DNA of 64,000 bases from Lagopus muta (lineage: Eukaryota > Chordata > Aves > Galliformes > Phasianidae). The DNA lies in contig NC_064443.1 of assembly GCF_023343835.1 (NCBI RefSeq), positions 13,888,001 through 13,952,000 of the forward strand. Reading direction: 5' to 3'. This document shows positions 1 to 13,903 of this stretch, one piece after another (within the stretch, counting starts at the first letter, position 1; every line of letters starts with the position of its first letter). The notes under the pieces were generated by a model that was not told where the DNA came from, made no database searches, and was given only the letters and a program-made list of their open reading frames with translations. A program made the position numbers and the translations under genes.

Positions 1-1344
1 TTCATCTCTAAGAAACCATGACTACCCATTACATCTTGACAACAAGCTCGAGCTTTTACATTTCACCCATGCTCCAATAACGTCTATTTGCCATCTATTT
101 TCCCATTTTCAGCCATCCTTCCAAAGAAATGAAGGGAAAAATAAAAGCTCACAGCCCAAAGAAGTAGATTTGGTAAGTGCAGTGACACAGTGCTCTGGGA
201 TACTATCACCATTAGACATACAGTACCAAGATACTGACCCTGTTTAGAAACTGACTTCTTGTAGCCCCAATACAGAGATCATATCCATTTTCTCCTTTCA
301 GAGGTGTCTTTCATAATAGGCTCACATCAAAGATTCACGGGCTTCAGTCATCAGCACACAACAGAGCTGCTGGTAGAAGATAGGTCCCTGATAGGTCAGG
401 GATCCCCTTTGAAACTAAAGACAATAGGGTTTTTACTGCAATATTGCAATATTTCATATTCCAAGAAAAGAACAATAAACACACTCCTTCATTGTCTTCA
501 AGAAACACCGTGCCGCATTCATGAGCTATTTATTTATTTTTTTCCCCAGGCCATATGGAATTCCTTTCCTTATTTATGTATTTTAGATGAATCTGTTGGC
601 AATAGCTATTCAATAGCTACAGTTCTAAGACAGCAGCCACATAATTTCATTTCCAGATTTGTAGGAAACCAGCACAGATGTACAAAGAGCACAATCCAGT
701 ATTTATGAAGTGCTGCTGTTCCACAAAGAGTGAGAACCTGGTTATCATCATAACTGTTCATTAAATCCGAAACACAGTTATAGGCAAATGGCAATTAATC
801 CAGAACAGTGAGGTTTTAAGTCTAACACTTGTAGGGCCAGACCTACCTCCCCACACCGTGTTCTTAAACACACTGAAGTCACCAGAAGTGCTGGGAGATG
901 CAGGATTACACCTTAACAGAATGGTTAGCACAGGTCCTAGAAAGCTACTGGAGATACAGGTCTTCAGCTGGGACCTATCACTGTGCAAGCCATCACGTTG
1001 CCACAAGAAGACTTCTTGTATCCCTCAAAGAGAATCATACTGTTGGTCTAAAGCAAGTATAACCAGAGAGATGCTATCAAGACTATAATTCTTCAAAGAG
1101 AAATGAACATTTATCCCCTCAGTAATTTTGTATGAAAATGCACAGTTTGACATAATTACAGCAGACCTGAATTCAATGAGCAGTGTTTTGAGGACTGGTT
1201 ATTTTGGACACCATCACCTCTACTGTTGGTATCCCACATTCAAATGAAATTGGACAGCTGGCTGCTTTGATAGAGCAGCCTCCCTATACTTGTTGGTTTT
1301 AATCCCTTTTCTAAAAGGGGTTTTTTCCTCTCTGACCCCTCCCT
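1..1344. other. No gene seen
   Basis: Only short open frames on both strands, at most 134 codons, without a recognisable domain, family match or splice context. The composition is ordinary non-coding sequence. Confidence 0.7.
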
Positions 1345-1366
1345 CCCCCCCCCCCCCCCCCCCCCC
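1345..1366. repeat. C22 homopolymer
   Basis: Twenty-two consecutive C on the plus strand, preceded by CCCCTCCCT. The minus strand is thus a G22 tract followed by AGGGAGGGG, a strong potential G-quadruplex. The true length may vary, because such runs are unstable and hard to sequence. Confidence 0.85.
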
Positions 1367-4300
1367 ACAGTCTATACATTAAAACAAAGATCCTCAGAAA
1401 ACACAAACCTTTGGTTCCTGTCAGTGCTGATTTGGCACAGGAAACAAGGTGATCTGTAAAATATATCCTCATGAACAACGTCAGGCTCCCTGGGACTGTC
1501 AGAGCTGCTCTTAGAGTGTTCAAACCCACATGGCAGGAGATGACTGCAAAGTGTCAGCCCTCCTTCTGGCTCAGGGCCCTGAGATGGGGGAAGTGAACTT
1601 GGTATGATATGCTCTAATTAACATTAAGTTCTGTGCATCAGACTATAGCCAACGACTTGCATAACAGGTCACAAGGCATCCTGTACATTTCAGAGCAAGG
1701 AAAGGAAACCAACAGTGACTGGGATTGAAACACTATCCTCTCTGACCCAAAGTTAATTCTAACATGTAGAATATTTCTTACAGTTTAGCACTCTTGCGAC
1801 CATCTGTTGATTCAATATCCTATCTCCTGCATGCTAAACGTTTAGTTTCTGAACAGAATGAGGAACTCAATGCAAATAAAACCCAGTATTTGCTCCTCCA
1901 CCCACTTTCTCTGAAGCTGTGCCAGTGGGACCAGTTTGATGCATACTCCAGGAAGTCCCATCATCTCCTCCTGTCTAAATGACCAACACATTCATCCTGG
2001 TAGGCTAACACTGATGTGGATAGAAAGGAAAAGAAACACATCCAGAGAGGTTCATTAGCAGAGCTGCACACAGCTCTCTAAGATGAGCTTGCTAATTCCA
2101 GACTGAGCTGGTGTTTTGGGGATTCTGATCCATCATCATAAGATGTAAGAAACATAAGCACTCAGAGATGCATTTCTTGTAGAAATGGGAGAAGATTTGG
2201 AAGCAGGAGAACACCTTGATATATGGTGCACCAGAGCCCAGCCCTATTTGAAAAATACACACTCATGTCCAGCCACCATGGATCTGCAGTTGCTGCCATT
2301 CTGCATGCAGTCAAAGAGGCAAGAATCCTATTTACAGACATTAATGTTTCAAACACATTGACTCACAGCCAAGTTTCTCAATACAGGAGTTAGATGGAGA
2401 TTTTCAGAAATGCCCAGCTGCCACAGGCAATAATACAGTGGCTACTTTGTGCCTGTGAAAATCTCATCTCCCTCCTTAGTGCCTGCAAAGCACCATTTTG
2501 CACTGGATTCCTAAACAGAAGCAATTACTCTTGCCTTGGCAGTAACACAGCTCTTACAGAAAGCTAGGGCTGCTTTGTCTCCTCACTCCTGTTTCCTCCC
2601 ATGGAGCTATTTCTTTAATACAAGTTTCTGTACAATGCTTCCAGAACTTGTGCTGCTATAAAAATCTTACTTCAAACCATCTGACTCTTATTTCCCTCTC
2701 ACTATATCTGAAAAAATTATTTTATGATATCTGGGGCTTATAATAGATGGGATGCATGCCAGAGGGAACAATAGGAGGAAATGAAAGATGAAATTATTAG
2801 CCAGGAGTTAAACAGGAGATGAAATTACTCTGAAGTGCTTTAGATATGAGAAGTTCTTTGTTTTTGGAAAAAGCAGGAAGATTCTCAAGACCAGTTCTGG
2901 GTGGGGAAAACCTCCAGATAAAGAGACAATTGCTATCCTCTTGCAATTATTGCTGTTCCACCCCAACATATTTAAGGATAATTCCTACCCTTGCACACCC
3001 ACTGCATTGCTTCTTCCCCTACTTCCCCCTGTTAGCTACAATTCAACAGTCTATAACAAAAATGATAGCAACAGAATGGGCAAAGTCATACTCTATAACA
3101 CAAAAGAAAGCAAAGTTTTTGGAATGCAAACTCAAAACAGCAGCCACAAACTCTCCTGATTTAATCCTGACCCAGCCTTCACACAGTTCAACCTGGTCTA
3201 GCACAGCCAGCAGGCTTCACTCACCACTGTGTTGAGATGGTGCTCACGATACTGGACACTCCTCCTCCTCCACAGGTCAGCTTCCTCCTACTGGGGGCAC
3301 ACATATAATTTAGTTGTATTTGTTTCTCCTATTTAAAACCTCCTTAGCAGGCTGGAGAGCACCTGTGGCCATTGGGCACTCATGAGAACCTCCTGTAGCC
3401 AAGGATGTTTTATCAGCATTGTGTCCAGCTGGTCGGATTGAAAGAGAAATCAATGCAGAAAGCTTATCTTCAGCTGGAAAACCCAGTTCTGAACGTCAGG
3501 CTGCATATGTGTATGCTTTCATAACAAACTAAGGCACAAACCACAAAGTTCTGGCTTGTAAGTTTGCATGTAGAAGGGGAAGGGAAACTAACCTAAAATC
3601 TTTCATGAGTGTTAATGTGACCATCCACACCAGCTGAGCTTCACTTGCTGGAGCTGCTTTAGAAGGTGCTTGCACCATGCTTATAGCAGTAAAATGCTTT
3701 CTGACCACAAATATCACACTTGCCATTGGCCTCTGGAGCAGCTCAGGTTAAACCAGGCAGGAAGGAGAGAAAACAAAAAGCAAAAGTAGGGAGCTGGGTG
3801 TTCTTTAGTGAGTCTGCAGCTCATTAGAACAATGAATACAAAACCTGTATTTCCCTTAGCTGAAGCTTCAGGTCAGGGCAAAGTATTTCTAAATGAGCCA
3901 GCAGACGAGCTATTTTACTTCCTATGCCATTTTTCATGCTGTGCTATTGATTTTTATTTGGACTTTGCAGATATTTTTGTACACTGGATTTTTAAGGCTA
4001 TTTTTCCCTTTGCTCATTAATAATGCTACCCAAAGTTGAGCTACAGCAGCAGTTTCACTAAAGTTTTCTTGGAAGAAGCAGTGGTCAGGGTGACCTTCAT
4101 TTGACACAGCGAGTAACATTCATTTCCCTTACAACCTGCTATAAAAAAAATATAGCTGTTACTATCAATGTTCTCAGCGTGATGAAGGCTGTTAAAAAAG
4201 TTAAAGTTATTGTTCATCTGCTGAAAGGCAGAATTCCAAGAAAATGTTTATTGCTCACTATTCAAAGGTGAAAAACTTTCCCAAATATAAATTTCTATCC

Positions 4301-7300
4301 ATGCTGAGAGGTGGGAGTTGAGGATAACAAGGCATGCTCCGTGATGTTTGTGTTTACAGCTGCTGTATCATATGTGGCTCTGCCATTCTGGGCACTTAGC
4401 ACCAGCCCTGCCCCTTCCATGAGCTTATGAATCACAGTTGCTTATCTGCAACCACTCTTCTTGCACTGAAGAACACATCTTGCATCTGTTCCATGTCCTG
4501 TACTGATAGATCTATTAACTCTTCGGTGCCTTCCCATTGTATTCTGGGAGCAAGCAGAACCTCTGGGTGTTGTCTGGCCTTTGGTAGCTTTGTAAAGCCT
4601 TGCTCCAAGCCCAGCTCCTCTTCACAACCTGAGATTGAACCCATTTTTACAAAATTTCCATGTAATATATCCTCAATGGGCTTTTGACATAATGTTATGC
4701 AAATCTTTGCTTCCCTAGAGAAGAATTGAAGAAAATAAGCTGAGAACTATTCCAGACAGGAATGTTACGTGTGAAAAATACATTAGAGTAGTTTAAGAGA
4801 GGATATTAAGGATGAATCTGAAACAGAGCATTATTTCACATTAAGTAAATAAACCATCTCTGGTGCATACTTAATTTACCTGTTGAAGCAGGAAAGCATA
4901 TATTCGTGTATTTCTTAGCACTGCTCTTTGCTGCATAGCATACAATTTTTGGCTCAATCAGTGTCTGTGAGGAATATACCATGAATGGTCAGTGAGTACA
5001 GGAGAAAAACTAGGTGAAGGCTCAATGACTGGGCTGACACTCAACACAGTAACTACCACAGACACTGTCACTTCCAATCTGCTTGGAAATATGTTCTCAA
5101 AATGGAGTAAATCTCTATTCCAGCAGTGTTTATTTCTGCAGGTTTTGCTTGTCTTTCCTCTTAATAAATGGTGTCTGATCTCCCTGGGTACCCTTTTGCT
5201 TTCTGTGGTCTTCTCTGTATTTCTGCTGGTATAAATCACACTATGCTACTGAATGCCTCTGCAGAAGGGGTATGGGCATGGTCACTGTGCCAGCATCATC
5301 ACCTGTTGGTTTTCATGGAGGAAGCCATGGATGCTGTCTTGCAGGAGGACTGGAGGACTCAACCATATATAATACCTGTGCACAATAAAACCTGAAAATC
5401 CATCCCAGTCACATTTCTTCGGTTCAGCCTTAGCCATCTCCTAGATTTATAAGCCACTGCTGAGCAATTTTGTTCATAGAAAAGCACCCTGGCTAACACC
5501 ACCTTTGCATGCAGCATGATGCTTTTGATTTAATCTTGATAATTGTTTTTGTCCAGGAATTCAAAGCTCACTTGTCAGGGGCATTGATTTATAGCACAGG
5601 GCACGAAATAGCCAGATTCTATTAAGAAGATTTGCAGTTACGAGACTAAAGCATTATTTATTGGGATTTCAGTAGTAAATGGCAACTTTTCATCCAGCAC
5701 ATGTGAGTGGGCAAGCAGTCCATGTTATCCATATTCACTGCGATGTTTCCTTTTATTTATATGTCTGTTCTCACCAGATTTAAATAGGCAATAATTACAG
5801 GTAGTTAATGACATAAATTTAAAGAAGACTTGGACACTCTCAACTGTAAATGGAAAGAAGGCAAGAGAGGTAAGCACTTCTAGCATATCTAACACGTGAA
5901 TCTCTAGACAAAAGGATACAAGACTTACCAGCTCTCAGTTTAATCAGCCAAATGCCCAGAAATACATATGTTGAGCACTGTCATACAACTTTTATTTTTA
6001 TGGGTCTTAAGAATATACACATATCTGAACACGAATTGCCTCTCGTACATCATACACTGCAGCTTACCTGCCCCACTTGTGGTTCCCATGCATGGGCACC
6101 ATGCTCAGCTGTGCTGCTTTACTTCCCTCTTGTCTCCTTTAAAATCCAGCCTGTGGCATATCTGCTTTTTCTCTCTGCTTCCACCAGAGTGTAAACGCTC
6201 CAGGAGAAACGGCTTATTAATTATTTGTCAATTGGAGTTACTAAACAAGGGAAGGCCCATGTGCACAAGGGAGAGGCAGCAGAGGACCTGGTGGGTTTGA
6301 GGGGTCAAGAAACTCTGCGGAGCTCAGACAGCTCCGAACAGATGTTATGCAGACAAGATTTACATCTTCTGGGCTGTGACACCACTCTTCTCTGCTAACC
6401 ATCAAGCTGGAGACACTGTCCTTCATTTACTGCCTCCACAAAATGCAGAATTTCTGGATTTGGAAGGATTTGGTTGTTTAAATGAATTCGCAGACTAACT
6501 TTCATCAACTTGATCTGGAGTTCTGTGATACTGTGATACTGTGATATGGTCCATTCCCAGGTTAAGGTTTTGATGACAAAACGTAGACTGTAAATCCATG
6601 CTGTTTGTTCAGCAGCCCATCCCTTACACAACAGAACAGCAGCTGCCCTGGTTCCATGGCTCTGGACAGTCACATACTTGAGCCATTAATTTCCCTCTCT
6701 AATACAAAGGCTTTTGTATCCCATGTTGGAGGAAAGCTCGGGTCTGAGATAAATACTGCCTTTTCCTCTGCACCTTACTCTGAGGTCCCATCATTTTTCA
6801 CAGTCTAAACAGGAGTAGCCTATTCCAGAGTGCACTCAGGATCCCAATGAGCAGCACATAGGAAATGAGGGGAAGGATGCTGGCAATTCCATGGCATCTT
6901 TTATAATAGATGGGGTCTTAACCCCAGTGTCCTGGATAAACTCCAGTTCTGGTAATTGCATTCTGCATAGTTAAAATCCCCCTGCAGTTTCAAATGAATA
7001 CATTATTCTTCACTTCCTTTTCTAAATTGCTGTGCAGCCTTGCTTTGTGCAGCTGAAGAGTTGCTTTGTTTCACCTGAGGGATGATGGCATTTCATGGCT
7101 GCATGAAACAGGCCCGAGTGCACAGTTTGTACAGTGGACAGGGAAGCACTTTGGGATTATTCATAATTAAGTATCCGCTCCCTGCAAATGAATGGGTTTG
7201 GGTGAAGCAGCACAAACACAAAGCACTGCTTCTCTCTGCACTTGGAAGGTGGTAATATAAAACGTATAGGGCAGCAAGAGACAGAAGTTCCTGAAATTCC

Positions 7301-10300
7301 CCTCAGCCAGCAAAGCATGAGAGCTTCAAGTGACTGTCTCAGCCTGTACTTTCCCATATTGTTATTGATTAATTGCCCTACTTCAATTTCCTTGTTCTAA
7401 ATGGAAACATTACAATCGTAACTCCAATCTCTGGCTGCGGTACAGACTGATTTTAAATCTTTAAATCGTGTCAGTGGGAGGAGGTGATGGGGGGTGGAAG
7501 GAAAGCTTTTTATTCTTATTATTAATCTTCATGTGTTTCAGGACTTATTAATTCCCCCCAGATGTAGAGAAACCACGAGGTATTTCTGCTCCAGCTGAAC
7601 CCAGGAGATCCCTCAGCATCATAAGCTTGCTCTCATTCCAGCAGTGTGTCCTGGTAAGAAACAAAAGGATATTCCACAAACATCAGAACATGCCAGGCTT
7701 TCTGGAGCAGAGCCAGTGGCCTTTCTCAGCTCCAGCTGGTTGAGTTATAACTTTGTTCCCCATTAGGATTTGGGCTCAACCTTATTGTACTCAGTGTCTG
7801 CGGCTTTGCAAGAATGCAACAGTCATTTTCTGAGCTTCCAGCCTGTTCTGGAAGGAGCTGATTCCACCTCATAGCTCTGTGTCTCATGCAAGAGATGCTT
7901 TCTAGGACAAAAGCAAGGGAGAAAAATTGCCAGGACTCCTATACTTAGAAATAGCATCATTTAGATAGTATTATTCCCCAACCCAAAAGTGTTGCCCAAA
8001 AAGCAAAAGGTCAATAGAGAAGTGTTAGATGGCTTCTGCTCCAGGGTACTTCTCTTCAGGGTAGGTCCCAGTTGCCTTTTTGGCATTATTTTGATGTAGG
8101 CTAGGAATGAAATCAATAGAAAGAGTATAGAAAATTAAGTATGACGTGGCATCTTGAATGGAAAAGTTTAAGCTGAGACAGAAAATGCCAGTTTAGGAGC
8201 CACATATGCATCTCATTTAGAAAAAAAATCTGTACTCTTATTAAAGCAGCTGCAATGAGAGTATTAGCTACAAATTAGGTAGGTATGGGGAGCAAGCTCT
8301 CTGTAGTGCATGGAGGAGGAGCAGCATGTTTTACACTCGGAGGCAGATCAAATGAAAGATGAAAGATTGGAGTGCTAGGCAAGGTCAGCTCAGGACCCAG
8401 CTGAACTTCAATGGTATTTTATACATAAACAATATTTTATCCACAAACCACAGCATTTTAAGAACAATCTTCCAGCAAAGAAAATGTCAAAGCATAAATA
8501 AGGTATTTCCCTGAAGATCTGGAGGGACAAGGGACCGAGAACGATCACCAAACTGCAGTTGACAGTGTGCCTCCTGATGCCACGATGTGCACACACAGCA
8601 CTGCTCCCATGTGGCTGAAGGGGAGCCCCAAAGCCCTGCTGTGGGTCTGAGTGCTCTCCCTGCCCCATCCATTCCTTTCCTTGCGGAACGTGGGGCTGTT
8701 CCAAGGATCCCCTCTCTCCCCTCCATCTCCAACTCTTTGTTGAAGGATGGGTGCTCTGGAAGAGGAAACAAGCAATGGATTTTCTACCCACAAGCTCCTT
8801 TGCCATGTCACTCAAGCTCACTCCACTTCCTCCTCCTGGAAGGAGGTAATATTCCATCCTTATTATATTAGCATATTATTGGTTAGTACAATAGATTAAA
8901 ATTAGCTTAAGAAAGATAACAGAATCCTTTCATATGGCTATGAGAACTGGCTGGAGGAAATGCAGGACTTCTTCCTCAAGCCCAGCTCCTGGTCGGATTG
9001 TAAAAGATGGTATTTTCACCAGTAGGACTCCAAGGATTTTGAAAGCTTTCCAAATTCATTATTTTTATTTTTTTAACAAAACCAAGAAATGAGTAGTACA
9101 ACTCATTTCTGTGTTCTCTGCCCTTTTTGCCTTCTCTTTTAGTATGAAAAGTTTTTTTTTTAAATAAAGGGAAGCAGGAAGCATAAACGAGAAGCTATTC
9201 TGGAGCACATTATTCTGATTAAAAGTCCTGTTGGATCTTCAGATGAAGGATGTCCTTTTACCAATGATGTGGTGGAGAGAGGAGTGTGGAAGACAAGTCA
9301 CAGGAACAATTCCTGTGCCTCCAGCCTCAGCCTCACAGGGTTAATTCCATGGGTTGGTTAACCATCACGAGAGCAGTATTTACACAGCCACCCTCTGTGG
9401 GAATCACACAGTACCCTTTTACCTAGTATTTATTCTACACAGAAGTATGTACACCCTGTGATCCATTTTAAACTGCAATCTCTTTCTGATAAGTTAAACA
9501 GATGGAACTTTATGAATCTCAAACCATAAGGTACATTTTCCTGTATTCACATCATCACTATGGCTCTTTCTGGCATCCTTTCCAGTTTTGCAGCTTCCTC
9601 TCTGAGATGTGGAAAGCAGAACTGTGTTCACTCCTCCAGCCTTGCTGTAGAGGTGACACCACTCTGTTCTCCTGCATCCCTGCCCTCAGCAGAGGCACAG
9701 CACTGCAGCACCCAACTCTTGGTTTCATTTGGTTTCCTTTCAAGAGAGGAGACTGTTTTCATTCAGAATATCAATTAAAAAAATAAAAACCATCAAATGC
9801 TTTTAAGACCTGCACCTTTTATTGAGTGTCAGGGGCGTAGTAATTCCTGGCACAGAAAGTGAAGTTGTTTTGAATCCAGACCAACTAAAATGATCTTATT
9901 TAGCAAGTCTGTTTAAGAAAACATCTAGCATGGAACGTTCCCCCTTGTTCTCTCCAGAGAAAATGCTATCTAGGCATATGTCTCAAGAAACAGCTCAGTA
10001 GTATTTCATACTACATGAGAATTCCTGTGCATTTCAAATTATCCCTGGTGATACGTATGGATTCTAACTCCTTAAATAAAGAAACTTGCCTTGCAGTCAC
10101 AGCAGCTGTCCACGCCATACCAACTAACACGCTGCTGAAAAGAGGTCACCTTTGCCTTCAGAAAAAGCTAATTCAGGAATTTCCATTCTACCATCACCTG
10201 ATTCCCTGGGAGGGAAAAGCTCACTTTAAGAGACAAATTTACAACTCCCAGTGATTCTGTTTCAAACCGTTAGTTCCTCAACGCTGTGGCCATAAAAGAG

Positions 10301-13300
10301 CTGTAAAAACAATTGCTTGTGAGAAGCCCTCGTGCTGTCCCATGAGTACTCAGCTACTTATTTATGATTGAGACCACAGAAGAGGAGCAGAGAAAAATGC
10401 CCTTATACACATTCCTTGGAGCAATCCTTTCTCTATAAGAAATGAGCATTAATTTACTATGCAAATATAATTTAGGGTCATTCTTTAAAGCAGAGACAGT
10501 TACACAGGGATGGAAATACAAGCTCTCATATAGGTTGAGCAGAAAAAAAAAAGATGTGTTCTCAGAATCTGATGCAATCCATACTTTAATGCCCAAGACA
10601 GGCCCAGGGATCTCAGCAAATGCAATTTAAGAGGTAATTGAAACATCAATACATATCTCTGTATTATTTTACTTGCAGTCAAATCATTATTACAGCATAT
10701 GTCATCTGAGCTGGCCAAGAGATCAAACGTGACAGCATTCCATAATCCACATTGACAAAGTGGGTTCAGGCTAGATGTGTACTGCTCCCACTATGGCCAG
10801 AATGGCTCTGAAGTGGCCACATCAATAGTGACTGAAATTACTACTGAAAATGGATCCACCAAAACTCACATGGGAACCTCAGGTAAAGCTGGAGAAACAG
10901 AATAAGGCATGATATGTAACCTCAATGTTGCTTTTGTTGTTCCAAGGGGCAGCTCCAGGATTAGCTCCCAGAGCTGAATCCAGTCTGTGTTTTGGTCAGC
11001 CATCATCCTCAGATGAAACAACCTCAGCGAGTGACTGAGCATCCTTCATGCAGCCCCACTGCTATCTGAGCATTGCACATGGACACATCAGGCATCCTTC
11101 TGTGAGAGAACAGATGCCAGCACTGCTTTGGAGTTGCATGGGCTTTCAGTGCAGAATGATCCAAGTGCCCAGCAATTTGGCATGGAACACACAAGATCTT
11201 GGACTGGGTCTTCTCAGCATCACTACAGTACAAATACTAAGCAGTAGTAAATAAACCCCTTTTCTATTGTGAGCACAGTGTGCTTCGAAGCGTAGTATTT
11301 GATGAAGATTCTGTAACAGAAATAATATAAGATCAATTTATAAACATTCATCAATTAGTCTTCCTATTCTCAAGAAATATTCTATTTATCGAGAAAATAG
11401 TCTCATTAGACTCTGCACAAACCAATTATCTCAGGCTCACCATCTTTCAACTTTCATAACTTCTTAATAACTGTGGAAGAGAAATTTTTAAGTAGCAATT
11501 ACTTACTGCGTGATCCAGATATCATGACTGTTGCTGACTAATAAAAATCCACAGTATATTTGTTTCATTGCCCTTAAACTTCTTTTCCTCTTGTAGTAGA
11601 GAGTCACCCTGCACGAACTCTCCAGTTAGCAAAACAGGTACAGCAAATGTATGTATCTATATGCAACATGCAAAATATATGGACATACATATGTAATGGT
11701 CTTGTGCAACCCTTTTCCACTCAGCAAAACCAGGGAAGATTCCAAAAGGTGCAGCTTAAAACTATAAATCTCCCAAACTAAACAGCTCCAGGCTCTAAAA
11801 ACTCAAGAATTCATTAAAAACATCACGACATCTAAAAACAATAACTTCGACATTTTAAAGGCTGCAGAGTCTTAATTTGCCTTCTGAATTCTAGTCTTGC
11901 ATCTCTGCACGTTCTGCTTGCGTTCTGGAAATGTTTTAGTGCACTAAATATTTACTTCTTTCGTCTCCTTTATTAAGAGTGGAGATTCTCATGAAAAAAC
12001 CACAACAAATTAACCTTGAATCATCCCACAGTATTCACCAGCAACAAGTCCTTCAGATCGAATGAACAAGGAAGATCACCAGCAGCTTTCAGGTAGGACA
12101 CAGATGACAGGGGGTTATTCATGCAAATCCTGTATGATGTCTATTATGACGAGGTCCCTAAAGAAGGGCTAATAATTTCTACAGAGGAAACTGTATCTAT
12201 AAATTACTTGGGAGAAAGGAAAACTGCAGCATCATTTCAGGGACTGCTTTGAGGATCTGCCTTTGAAAGCTTGCTGCTTACCAGAGAGAGATAGGAACTG
12301 AAGATAAAGAGTGGGCACCCAGGAACAGAAACAAAGGAGCAGGAGGGCATCAAATAGCTCAAAGTCAACTTAGAGCATCTGCCGGGTGCTGAAGGAAAAA
12401 TCACTGCTCCCAGCAGGCAAAGTTCACCTTTTCCTTACCCAAACAAATGACATTCACATCCCAGTGTATCAGCAAGAGCGAACTGGCAGAGTGTGATGGA
12501 TTGCCATAGCTAAAGGAAGAAAAAGGCACCAAACTGGCTGTCAAAGAGCAGGACTGGAAGACTGTAGCTGGGACAAGCCTGTGCACAAAATGCATCCCCC
12601 AGGCTGAGCTTTACCACCCACTTCGGGTGCTCCAGGCAATAAACCCACCGGTGATCCTCAAACATCCTTTGGGCACTTCTGTCACACGTGGGGCATCAAT
12701 CTACTCCACAGTGCTCCCTGTCCTCCTGTTACAACCTCTGCTGATCAGTACTTTCTCTTGCATTTCAGGCTGTTGTGCAACGCTGCTCTCTACATGGCAC
12801 CTGTAGTGAGTGGAGTGAGTTGCTACCTCTGAGTGCTTTGTAAAACTCTGTGGGATGTCCAAGGATGCCAGTGGCTGTACACAAGCAGGAGCTTGATGTT
12901 ACCGGAACACCACCTGCAAACAATGGTTGCTAGGAGGTAAACATCAAGTTTAGAAACCTGAAAGGAAGCAACAATTTCAGGTTCAGTTTGAGGCTCATCG
13001 AGGTCTTTCTGTTGACTTTAAACAAGGTATAATCCATCCTGTAGCAAAGGTAGTGCAATTTTTTGAAAAGAAGTAAAAATAAACGTCGCTCAGATGATTC
13101 CAGGCAACAAAGGCTGGCAACAATTGGCCGCTGGGAAGGGAGAGTGAATAGGGAAAATGAAAGGTGACAGCAAACAGCTTTAGTGAACAAACCCCCCCCC
13201 AAAATAAGGAATTTAGCTGAGAACAGCTAACAAAATAAAAAAAACACCAGACCTCAGGTGAGGCTGTCCTACCACCCACCCCACCTATACTCATTTTGGT

Positions 13301-13903
13301 ACCTTTGTTTCTTTTTATTTTACTTCTTCTAATTTGTTTCTTGGTCAACATCCTTATGCAACACACCCAACACAACGTGCACTGCACCCAGCCTCCTCTA
13401 CTTGCCCCAAGCACAGCAGTGCTTGGCAACCTGCATTGGCATTTTAACACTTATATTTTGTTATTATTTCGTTTATTTTCATTAAGAAGAAGACAGAAAA
13501 ATAAGATCAGTCTGAAGCATATGTCTTCGCTTGTGATTGCTTTGACAGCAGTTTCACTGGGATGAGAAACATATTGCAAAACTATTTTAAAAAGTATTTT
13601 CAGCACCTCCAGAAACTCCCTGGTGGGATTTCAAAGTTTTTGCTCACTACAGAGATATTTACACCCACTCCAGTCCTCCAGAGAAGAATCATTTCCTCAG
13701 GTTTTGACTGTGCTCAATAAAAAGAGTACATCTCTTTTGTTAGTGAAAAAAAATACCATTGCAATTTCCCCAGAAGAAAATTGCTGTGATTCTCACCTAC
13801 TGAATGCTGATGTGGCTCTAAGCAGTGTCATATAGCTCATCCAACACCAAAGAGCATTCCTCTCCTCTGTGGAAACAACACAGTTAACTTTGCTTCACTA
13901 AGC
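1367..13903. other. No gene seen; gene-poor DNA
   Basis: About 12.5 kb without a supportable gene. The longest frames (8408-8857 and 12995-13450, both minus, about 150 codons) are overlapped by comparable frames in other phases and resemble no family I know. Minor structure: three tandem copies of the octamer CTGTGATA at 6523-6546 and a C9 run at 13192-13200. Confidence 0.65.
6523..6546. repeat. Triplicated octamer CTGTGATA
   Basis: Three perfect tandem copies of an 8-bp unit. It is a short minisatellite-like array with no other context. Confidence 0.9.

Noticed and set aside
8408-8857. 149-codon minus-strand frame, with overlapping frames in other phases
   Set aside because: A locally GC-richer patch with few stops. 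No domain, no family resemblance, no splice or promoter context, and comparable open frames overlap it on both strands.
12995-13450. 151-codon minus-strand frame
   Set aside because: The peptide is low-complexity and aromatic-rich with no recognisable fold or homology. The length is within chance for a region with few stop trinucleotides.
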